This document shows positions 1 to 5,672 of a DNA stretch of 21,443 nt, in pieces. Source of the stretch: Rhizophlyctis rosea (taxonomy: Eukaryota > Chytridiomycota > Chytridiomycetes > Rhizophlyctidales > Rhizophlyctidaceae). The notes beneath the pieces were generated by a model that saw only the letters and a list, made by a program, of their open reading frames with translations, searched no databases and was not told the DNA's origin. Both the position numbers and the translations under genes were made by a program. The stretch spans positions 1-21,443 of the forward strand of contig JADGJC010000512.1 of NCBI GenBank assembly GCA_027596075.1, given 5' to 3'. Numbering within the stretch: the stretch's first letter is position 1; the number at the start of each line of letters is the position of its first letter.

Positions 1-50
1 TGATTCAGTCCATAAGGTTAACCTTTCGGTTAACCTTATGGACTGAATCA
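1..50. repeat. Perfect terminal hairpin (23-bp stem, 4-nt loop)
   Basis: Bases 1-23 are the exact reverse complement of bases 28-50, separated by TTTC. The stem includes the self-complementary word AAGGTTAACCTT. It begins on the first base of the window, so the inverted repeat may be cut by the window edge. It could be a covalently closed hairpin telomere read through by the assembler, a foldback assembly artefact, or a palindromic recombination site. The palindrome is certain; the role is inference. Confidence 0.9.
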
Positions 51-52
51 GG

Positions 53-141
53 TATGGTTAACTAGTACTGCTATTCCTATGGTTAACGGGATAACAACTG
101 CTATTCTATGGTTAATTGTAGCTGCTATCCCTATGGTTAAT
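53..141. repeat. Four subterminal TATGGTTAAC/T repeats
   Basis: TATGGTTAAC occurs at 53-62 and 78-87, and TATGGTTAAT at 107-116 and 132-141, with starts 25, 29 and 25 bases apart. The last three copies are preceded by a related CTGCTAT word. The core GGTTAAC is also in the stem of the adjacent hairpin. An exact reverse copy lies in the promoter of the tyrosine recombinase (7590-7599). These look like protein-binding sites for end recognition; that role is inference. Confidence 0.75.
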
Positions 142-156
142 ACTATGGAAACACCA

Positions 157-203
157 CCAGACACCTTGAAACACTGCGCATCCTCCAGACACCTTGAAAC
201 ACT
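157..203. repeat. Two direct repeats of a 19-bp word, 28-bp period
   Basis: CCAGACACCTTGAAACACT is present at 157-175 and again at 185-203. A shorter related word (TTCGAAACACC) follows. It is a small tandem duplication in the gene-free terminus with no visible coding role. Confidence 0.75.
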
Positions 204-251
204 TCGAAACACCCCAAGGACTTATCTTGCTTTTCCCTTGCCGCCCTTGTT

Positions 252-263
252 CCTATCGATAGG
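252..263. other. Palindrome CCTATCGATAGG
   Basis: Perfect 12-bp palindrome. Its core CTATCGATAG recurs at 4906-4915, within another longer palindrome. Possibly a shared protein-binding site; a chance match cannot be excluded. Confidence 0.4.
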
Positions 264-297
264 TCAGTTTTCCCCCAATTTCCTCCCATTTCAAAAA

Positions 298-710
298 TGC
301 ACTCTTTTTCTATTGCCGCAGGTGGGGTGCATTTTTGCCCAAAAAAATTGCACCCCGCCCATTTTCACATTTTCCCTCCATCTTTCATGGAGCGCTCCTT
401 TGACCACTTTTCACCCCTTTCTCTCCATTATGGAGCGGGGTGCAAAAGTGCAGTTTTTTCCCACTTTTTATCCCCATAAAACACCCCCAAAATAAAAAAA
501 AGTTAGAGTTGAAGCGTTCAACTTCAACTTTTTTTGTTGAAACCCCTTTTTCTATGCTTCCAACTGAAATAAAACTGCACTTTTGCACCCCTACATATAT
601 TTCTCTACATAGCTATTATGGTTTACATTCCGTTCACTCCATAGCCCTCCATAAAAAGGGGTGCAGTTTTGACCTTTCAAAAATGCACCCCGATCCCAAA
701 AATGCACCCC
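298..710. repeat. GGGGTGCA / TGCACCCC inverted-pair array
   Basis: Seven exact copies are seen: GGGGTGCA at 324, 437 and 658, and TGCACCCC at 349, 584, 684 and 703. A relative, TGCACTCT, is at 298. They form three inverted pairs: 324-356 (hairpin with T/A-rich inner stem), 437-457 against 571-591 (a perfect 21-bp inverted repeat), and 658-691. Inside the middle pair is a further A/T-rich hairpin at about 494-531. The rest of 1-718 contains no credible gene; open frames here are short and low in complexity. It could be a terminal replication or packaging region. Confidence 0.8.
658..691. terminator. Hairpin in the 3' flank of the AlkB-like gene
   Basis: GGGGTGCA (658-665) pairs with TGCACCCC (684-691), and inside it TTTTGA pairs with TCAAAA around a 4-nt loop. 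It lies about 28 bases beyond the stop codon of the minus-strand dioxygenase gene, so it would be in that transcript's 3' end. A role in 3'-end formation is inferred by analogy with the hairpin rule known for mimivirus and its virophage. Confidence 0.45.
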
Positions 711-718
711 TGATAATC

Positions 719-1333
719 CTACAATACCTTCCCCTCCGCATCCACCCTTGTCGCTATCCTCCTAAACGTAAGACTAATCCGCATATCAACCGGACGAGCT
801 GTTTTCTTGATGCGGTGCTTGGCTTCCGCATTGGTAGCCGCGCCAAGGATAAACAACGAGCCGTGTCCAAGTTGAATTTCGACCTCTTCCCTGAAGATAT
901 TGTCGTATTTGATAGTCAACGTGCGAGTGCCTCCAAATGACAAGGTACACACGGCGGCATTGTCCGCAAAGTCTCTAGTCTTGTCCCGGTGATAGCCTAT
1001 GTGATCGTTTCCATTCAAGTAACGGTTGACCACCACATGGTTGCAAAAATGCCCCGTCTTCTCATGGATGTGATCGCGCAAGATCTTCAAGACCGGCGTC
1101 CACGGGCGGACAGGTGGATAGTCCTTTCCACCGTAGCGGTAGAGCGGGTAGGATCCGTCGGCTTCCACGTCTCCGTAGAACGCTTTGTCGCGGGGAAGCG
1201 GAAAGGTATTGCCAAAAATACTAAAGGTAAGCATATGGCGTGGAACGTAGTCAAGCTCACGCTGCAAGTCGTGAAACGCGATATCCGCCTGCTCTTTAGA
1301 AAGGAACAATGGAATGTATTGGCTGTCTGACAT
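719..1333 (-). CDS. AlkB-like Fe(II)/2-oxoglutarate dioxygenase
   Basis: A 204-aa protein of the AlkB family, whose members remove alkyl groups from nucleic acid bases by oxidative demethylation. The family signature is clear: an N-x-Y segment near residue 103, the iron ligands H115 and D117 in the motif GYHRD, the distal iron ligand H173, and the 2-oxoglutarate-binding arginines R185 and R191 in RISLTFR. The length is typical of the compact ALKBH2/3-type core with no extra domains. The start is supported by a TATA box about 40 bases upstream. It is the outermost gene at the left end. Likely role: repair of alkylated viral DNA, or demethylation of RNA; substrate cannot be told from sequence. 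Confidence 0.93.
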   Translation of the reverse strand: MSDSQYIPLFLSKEQADIAFHDLQRELDYVPRHMLTFSIFGNTFPLPRDKAFYGDVEADGSYPLYRYGGKDYPPVRPWTPVLKILRDHIHEKTGHFCNHVVVNRYLNGNDHIGYHRDKTRDFADNAAVCTLSFGGTRTLTIKYDNIFREEVEIQLGHGSLFILGAATNAEAKHRIKKTARPVDMRISLTFRRIATRVDAEGKVL

Positions 1334-1369
1334 TGTTTTGATGAAGTGAAAAGAGAGATCTGTTGGCAG

Positions 1370-1377
1370 CTTTTATA
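1370..1377 (-). promoter_or_regulatory. TATA box of the AlkB-like gene
   Basis: On the minus strand this reads TATAAAAG, about 40 bases before the start codon at 1333. Position and sequence fit a eukaryotic-type TATA element. Confidence 0.6.
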
Positions 1378-1440
1378 GATTCAAGCCAAGAGCTTTTACC
1401 GATCAAATCATGACCTTGACCATCATATTGAAATCATTAT

Positions 1441-4290
1441 TTACAATGCCATGACTTTCTTTTCCGTTAGTCCGGTAAAGTACCGTTTACCTTTCGACGT
1501 TTTTTCCTTGCACAATGAACGAATCTCGTTGAAGAACGTATGTTTTCCAATCGCCATGCATCCCACACTTTCCTTGTAATGTTTGAACAATGTCGATCGT
1601 TCTAACCTGTCATCTTCGCTTTGTGTGATCTTGTAATGTTGCTGAAACCACTTTGAGCAAGAAAGACTGTTTGTCATCAACTTTTTCACAAGTATTAGCA
1701 CCTCTGCCGGGGTATCAACCTCCAGTTGCCTATCTTTCAGATCCTTCTTGTAAATGTCCAATAGCATCAACATGAACTCATCCCGGTACTCTTCCGATGT
1801 CAACTTGTCCTTCAAAGACATGTCCATGGGCTTTTCAAACGTGCTATTGACTCCTTCATCATCAGAGTCGTAGTCAGAGTCAGAGCCGCCCTCATCGTCG
1901 TCATCTTGAGTCTTTTCAACCATGCCGGGGACAAAAGTGAAAGGGTATAGGAGAACCCTGGGACGTCTCATCATGCCCGGATCCACTTTATCGAATTCAA
2001 TTTCATCATTGGTTTGGATGTGCAAACCTCCGGTGAATGGAAAGGTGATGGGCTTTCCATGCAACGTCCGGACAGGGAAAGGGTCATTCGCCGTGATTGG
2101 TTTGATAATGGCGGACATGAACTTGTCACCGGGTGAAGTTTCGGACGTACTGATATGGCGTTTGAGGAAGCAATCAAACAATTGTGCGTTTGGCTTATCC
2201 GGTTCGGAAGCGGCTTTGGAAAGGTTGTTCTGCGTGATGTACTTGTAGTAATCGCCGAATGTCTTCTCAATCAATTTGTCCTCGGACCCTTTCCCATTTC
2301 CACCCCTGCCCTTTAATACATAGAAAACCTCTTCTCTCATCCGCCCAAACAGTTCCCTTGCTACAACCTTCAGGCGGTAATCCCGAATTTCGCTGGTGGA
2401 AAAGATGCTGGTGTAAAATCGCATAATGTGCTCCCTGACGACGGGATCGCTTGTTCTGGGAAGCCGGTAACCGGTGGTACGGACGACATAGTGTTCTGGC
2501 TGGATGGGCATGTCAGTTCCCATATTGAGATCATACACGCAATCGCTGAAGGCGACGAGATGTGGAGTAGACAAGAAGGACTGGATGCAAGAGTCGTCCG
2601 TAGGGCAGATGCAGTAAATCATTTCGGCAATGTTTCTGCTATGAGAGGCACTCTCGAGGTAAGCACGCAAGTCAGTCAGTCTTTTACGAATCCCAGGTAT
2701 CGTCTCCGGATTAGCGGAAAGGTGCGGAATGAGGATTCGCTCAACAAGTTCTATGGCGCGTGCTGATATGGTGTCCGCAATTTGCGGGCGCAAATCAGTT
2801 TTGTGTATATCTTGTGCCATTTGCCAGATGTTGCTTCCTCCCAATACCCACACGACTCCAGATGAATGTTTCTTTATGGTATCTCCTCGAAGCATCAAGA
2901 ACCAACGCGCAAGGTTCAAGTCACTTGGTTCAAAGAATGCTCGGTGGTCAAACTTCTCCCATCCCTCCTCCTCGTTGATGAAATCCCACGATATTTCGTT
3001 TGCCTTGCTCTTTCCGTCCCGGTTGTCATTCAACTCCTCCGCATCACTGTTTTCTTCCTTATATGGATCAATGTGAAGAGATTGGTAAAAGTTTTCCGAT
3101 AGAGTCATGGGCTTGACAGTGAGGGGCATGTCGAAGCCGGTCTCGTTTTTGACGTGGGCTTGACATTCCTTCAACACGTCACGGGTTTCAAACAGTTTTG
3201 GTTTCAAGATGGTCAATCCATCAAAGATGAATGAATTGACCTCGGCACCTTTTCCCCTGAAGAACCGAGACATGGATTGCAGACATTGATTCTCCAACGT
3301 TTGGGTGACCAAGGCTACAAAGGTGCCCTCTCTGTTGTCCTTCACGTCCAGATGCTTCATTTTGAGAATGTGCTGCCAATAGGTAGCATAGAATCCGTCC
3401 CCCTGTTGAAGAATTGGCACCAGGCGCTTGTAGACGCATTCGTGGATGATTTTAAGGAACTGACTTCGCGGTGGATGTTTGTTGTTCATGGCAATTATCA
3501 CCGCCTCCTTGGTAAGGCGTTCGCGTTCCAAGACGGATGCACGTTGGGAAACATATTCGTCCAGTTCCGCACAGGTGATGTTGTGCCGTTTAAACAATTG
3601 GGACAGTATGGTAGGCAGTGAATTGATCTGATCAATGTCGTCAACAAGGTGTCCACAAAGGTAGGCTCGGACGTCCCTTGTGAAATGTTGAAAACCGAAA
3701 CCAGAACGCGCAGATAAACGACCGCTCTCATTGTATGCAAATCTAGAGTACGTGTATTCCACCTTGAAGGTATCGGTTGCCACCCAATTCTTCATGTACC
3801 CCTTCAGTTTTTTCTTCAAATTGCTCTCAATGTGAGGGTTCTTGATCAAAGCACGGAGACGGCGTTCATCCGCCTTTTCATAGAGGGTTATGATGGAATC
3901 CATGTCTTTTGTCTCAATTGGGAAGAATGAAGGCATGGAAATCCTTGAGAGCAAATGAGATGGCTCTGTGGAGACTGCACCGATTGGCACAATTTGCTCG
4001 GCTTTGAATTCCTCTTGGCGGACCCGTTTGTTCGGCTCCTTTTGGGTTTGATCTGCTTCCACCATTGTCCGTTTCGAGATGACGCGGGCAGGAGCGGGTG
4101 TTTTTCCTTCTGATCGACGGATGTACACCCACTTCCTATTTGGATCTCGGATACTTTCGACGTTTCCATGCTTGTCGAGGTTGCGTTGCCAACACTTCCA
4201 GTTTTGTGTTATGCTTCCGTCCTTATACCGAAGGGTGTTAACTTCAAGGTTGTCAAAGTCAGGGATGTTTAAGTCCGCAGTTTTAGACAT
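1441..4290 (-). CDS. TV-Pol DNA polymerase fused to SF3 (D5-like) helicase
   Basis: A 949-aa replication protein. The N-terminal half matches TV-Pol, the family-A-related polymerase known from virophages and polinton-like viruses: motif A around D218/D220 (DIDQINSLP, 218-226), motif B around K261 (TKEAVIIAMNN, 260-270) and motif C at F356-D357 (FIFDGL). The C-terminal half is an SF3/D5-type ATPase: Walker A GRGGNGKGS at 661-669, a Walker-B-like KRHISTSET at about 710-718, the sensor TND at 760-762 and an arginine-finger region MMRRPRV at 773-779. An acidic D/E/S insert lies at 795-813. TV-Pol-helicase fusions are established; this is expected to unwind and copy the viral genome. It is divergent from the small gene at 4393 across a 102-bp shared promoter region. 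The motif C glutamate of classical family A is absent, as expected for this family. Confidence 0.9.
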   Translation of the reverse strand: MSKTADLNIPDFDNLEVNTLRYKDGSITQNWKCWQRNLDKHGNVESIRDPNRKWVYIRRSEGKTPAPARVISKRTMVEADQTQKEPNKRVRQEEFKAEQIVPIGAVSTEPSHLLSRISMPSFFPIETKDMDSIITLYEKADERRLRALIKNPHIESNLKKKLKGYMKNWVATDTFKVEYTYSRFAYNESGRLSARSGFGFQHFTRDVRAYLCGHLVDDIDQINSLPTILSQLFKRHNITCAELDEYVSQRASVLERERLTKEAVIIAMNNKHPPRSQFLKIIHECVYKRLVPILQQGDGFYATYWQHILKMKHLDVKDNREGTFVALVTQTLENQCLQSMSRFFRGKGAEVNSFIFDGLTILKPKLFETRDVLKECQAHVKNETGFDMPLTVKPMTLSENFYQSLHIDPYKEENSDAEELNDNRDGKSKANEISWDFINEEEGWEKFDHRAFFEPSDLNLARWFLMLRGDTIKKHSSGVVWVLGGSNIWQMAQDIHKTDLRPQIADTISARAIELVERILIPHLSANPETIPGIRKRLTDLRAYLESASHSRNIAEMIYCICPTDDSCIQSFLSTPHLVAFSDCVYDLNMGTDMPIQPEHYVVRTTGYRLPRTSDPVVREHIMRFYTSIFSTSEIRDYRLKVVARELFGRMREEVFYVLKGRGGNGKGSEDKLIEKTFGDYYKYITQNNLSKAASEPDKPNAQLFDCFLKRHISTSETSPGDKFMSAIIKPITANDPFPVRTLHGKPITFPFTGGLHIQTNDEIEFDKVDPGMMRRPRVLLYPFTFVPGMVEKTQDDDDEGGSDSDYDSDDEGVNSTFEKPMDMSLKDKLTSEEYRDEFMLMLLDIYKKDLKDRQLEVDTPAEVLILVKKLMTNSLSCSKWFQQHYKITQSEDDRLERSTLFKHYKESVGCMAIGKHTFFNEIRSLCKEKTSKGKRYFTGLTEKKVMAL

Positions 4291-4305
4291 TCTGAACTTT
4301 GTTGA

Positions 4306-4325
4306 ATCTCTGATTAATCAGAGAT
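4306..4325. promoter_or_regulatory. 20-bp perfect palindrome between divergent genes
   Basis: ATCTCTGATTAATCAGAGAT is fully self-complementary. It lies between the polymerase start codon (4290) and its TATA box, so it would be in the 5' leader of that transcript or act as an operator for a dimeric repressor. It also lies upstream of the divergent gene at 4393, whose product has an HTH-like look. Confidence 0.6.
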
Positions 4326-4331
4326 CAAGAA

Positions 4332-4340
4332 CTTTATATA
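4332..4340 (-). promoter_or_regulatory. TATA box of the polymerase-helicase gene
   Basis: Reads TATATAAAG on the minus strand, about 42 bases before the start codon at 4290. The same TATATAAA core is found ahead of the recombinase gene and the 11073 gene. Confidence 0.6.
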
Positions 4341-4392
4341 TTTGGTTTAAACGCATCGGGAAAAAGCTCATTCATCTTACTAGTAATACACA

Positions 4393-4605
4393 ATGACGCA
4401 ATACACGTACGTAGCGACAGTGAAGTTTCCTTGTTCCGAGGATGAGATCGTCATTCACGGCAACTCAATATGTGACATTGGAAAAAAGTTAATGTTAGAT
4501 CCGAACACCGTGATGAGCGTTCTCAATAGGAAACCAAAGTGCCGGACGGCACAATTCATCACTATTACGCGATGTAGGAGCCATACAAAATTGGAGAAAA
4601 TTTAG
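4393..4605 (+). CDS. Small protein with possible helix-turn-helix (70 aa)
   Basis: Unrecognised 70-aa protein. Residues about 25-45 (SICDIGKKLMLDPNTVMSVL) have the spacing of a helix-turn-helix, and are followed by a basic, cysteine-containing strand-like segment (ITITRCRSH). This resembles the small HTH modules found next to NUMOD-type domains in large DNA viruses; that resemblance is by eye only. It is transcribed divergently from the polymerase-helicase gene, with a 20-bp palindrome between them, which would suit a self-regulating repressor. It ends 24 bases before the tail of the convergent gene at 4630. A chance open frame is possible but less likely given the compact layout. Confidence 0.55.
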   Translation: MTQYTYVATVKFPCSEDEIVIHGNSICDIGKKLMLDPNTVMSVLNRKPKCRTAQFITITRCRSHTKLEKI

Positions 4606-4629
4606 ATCTCTATTGTACATGCTTGCTGC

Positions 4630-4833
4630 CTACTTTTTGAATCTTGAAGGAACTACGACAATGACAAGCTTGCGCAGAATAGCCGGATCAACGGGATCAA
4701 TGTGGGGCAGAGCATTTGTAGCAATGTGGCATTTGCCCATGAGCTGGATAGCGCTTTTAGGGTCGGGACTTTTCGTGGGCGGCATCTCTCCGATTACGAC
4801 AAACTTGGGCGGATCGTTGATCGGAGCGCTCAT
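4630..4833 (-). CDS. Small hypothetical protein (67 aa)
   Basis: Unrecognised 67-aa protein with an N-terminal segment PPKFVVIGEMPPTKSPDPKS, a central LMGKCHIATNALPHIDP and a hydrophobic, basic C-terminal end (LVIVVVPSRFKK). I chose the internal ATG at 4833, because a good TATA box (4881-4892) lies about 50 bases upstream of it; an ATG at 4902 in the same frame would put the TATA box inside the coding region. The opposite strand also has an 81-aa open frame here (4613-4858), but it lacks a promoter-like element. No function can be assigned. Confidence 0.5.
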   Translation of the reverse strand: MSAPINDPPKFVVIGEMPPTKSPDPKSAIQLMGKCHIATNALPHIDPVDPAILRKLVIVVVPSRFKK

Positions 4834-4880
4834 TGTGAAGGTGCTGTGTGTTGAATGAGGGGAAAGGACCTGTCTGTATG

Positions 4881-4892
4881 ATTTTATAAAGT
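4881..4892 (-). promoter_or_regulatory. TATA box for the 4833 gene
   Basis: On the minus strand it reads ACTTTATAAAAT, about 48-58 bases before the ATG at 4833. It supports both the strand and the start of that small gene. Confidence 0.5.
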
Positions 4893-4903
4893 CTGTTGTC
4901 ATC

Positions 4904-4917
4904 TTCTATCGATAGAA
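4904..4917. promoter_or_regulatory. 14-bp palindrome TTCTATCGATAGAA
   Basis: Perfect palindrome between two minus-strand small genes, just upstream of the TATA box for the gene at 4833. The core CTATCGATAG is shared with the palindrome at 252-263. Candidate operator. Confidence 0.4.
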
Positions 4918-4945
4918 CTAACCGTTTTTTCGCCAAATGCACAGT

Positions 4946-5116
4946 CTAGTCTTCATCATCGGAGAACAATTGAACCTTTGGTTTCCTGGTGGCGAGCCAT
5001 TCAAGATAATGCGGTAAACATTTCCAACGAGGCGGAATGTTTGGAATGATCTGGGCGCAGCCGGGGTAATTGCAAATGCGCGTCTCCGACTTGGGGCGTT
5101 TTTGTTTGGTAGACAT
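4946..5116 (-). CDS. 56-aa zinc-finger-like protein
   Basis: A short gene, 56 codons plus TAG. It begins with a basic segment (MSTKQKRPKSETR) and continues with a C-x4-C pair (CNYPGC), then a C-x2-H pair (CLPH) about 14 residues further on. This gives four candidate metal ligands of a CCCH-type small zinc finger. The tail is acidic (FSDDED). The layout of basic start, C/H cluster and acidic tail argues for a real protein and not a chance frame. It sits on the same strand as the small gene at 4630 and directly beside the 37-bp repeat array, so a DNA-binding or transcription role is conceivable. No family was recognised. Confidence 0.6.
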   Translation of the reverse strand: MSTKQKRPKSETRICNYPGCAQIIPNIPPRWKCLPHYLEWLATRKPKVQLFSDDED

Positions 5117-5144
5117 TTGGTTTGATTTTAAATTCGAAAGTGAT

Positions 5145-5158
5145 TTCGTTTAAACGAA
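5145..5158. promoter_or_regulatory. 14-bp palindrome TTCGTTTAAACGAA
   Basis: Perfect palindrome located about 30 bases upstream of the start codon at 5116, between that gene and the repeat array. An AT-rich word (TTTAAAATC on the minus strand) lies between it and the ATG. Candidate operator or promoter element of the zinc-finger-like gene. Confidence 0.4.
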
Positions 5159-5164
5159 TCAATG

Positions 5165-5530
5165 AGAAAAAACGGCTACAGGCTGGCTGTGGAAACTTCC
5201 CGAAAAAAACGGCTACATGTCATTCTGAAAAAGTTTCCCGACAAAAACGGCTACGGTCATGCAAACAAAATTTGCAACAAAAAACGGCTACAGTGTAGCC
5301 GTTTTTTCTGGAAAACTTTCCAGCCACCACCGTAGCCGTTTTTTTTGGAAATCTTTTCAACCGCCACCGTAGCCGTTTTTTTTGGGAAAACTTCTGGATT
5401 CCATCCGTAGCCATTTTTTTTGGAAACCTTTTCAACCGCCACCGTAGCCGTTTTTTTTGGAAAACTTTCCAGCCACCACCGTAGCCGTTTTGTTTGGCAC
5501 ACTTTTTACCCACTACCGTAGCCGTTTTTG
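5165..5530. repeat. Inverted array of 37-bp repeats (11 copies)
   Basis: ACGGCTAC starts at 5172, 5209, 5247 and 5284, then the reverse complement GTAGCCGT starts at 5295, 5332, 5369, 5407 (GTAGCCAT), 5444, 5481 and 5518. Every step within an arm is 37 or 38 bases. Each copy is followed by a run of T (or preceded by a run of A in the left arm) and then by a related GGAAAACTTT segment. The two arms meet at a short palindrome: AAAAAACGGCTAC, AGT, GTAGCCGTTTTTT (about 5279-5307). Nothing here looks like a gene; the period is not a multiple of three. The stretch 5117-5672 otherwise holds only short leaders. Candidate replication origin (iterons) or control region. Confidence 0.9.
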
Positions 5531-5672
5531 GAAGCATTCGAAATATCCAGACTTCCTCCTGAATCCTATCGACAGAAACACCGTAGCCTCCACCAAAGAA
5601 GATAAATAATCGGTGCATCCCCAATGTCCCCGATTTCCCGATCATTCAACATTCAACAGCCACAAAACCAAA

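Noticed and set aside
79..940. Plus-strand open frames of 60 to 166 residues in the terminus
   Set aside because: They are low in complexity, read across hairpins and inverted repeats, and the 3' one overlaps the dioxygenase gene in antisense.
4613..4858. An 81-residue plus-strand frame opposite the 4630 gene
   Set aside because: It has hydrophobic stretches but no promoter; the minus strand has a well-placed TATA box, so I preferred that one. This choice is not certain.
5165..5530. CRISPR-like array
   Set aside because: The intervening segments are similar to each other, the arms have opposite orientation, and no cas gene is present. It is an inverted tandem array.
5220..5645. A 141-residue minus-strand open frame with repeated GYGGGWKVF-type words
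   Set aside because: It is only the translation of the 37-bp repeat array; the unit is not a multiple of three, so the protein repeat shifts, and the frame runs into the helicase leader.
5613..5672. GTG start at 5613 for the stand-alone helicase
   Set aside because: An ATG at 5673 gives a normal protein start; the GTG extension is within the leader and not typical of eukaryotic viruses.
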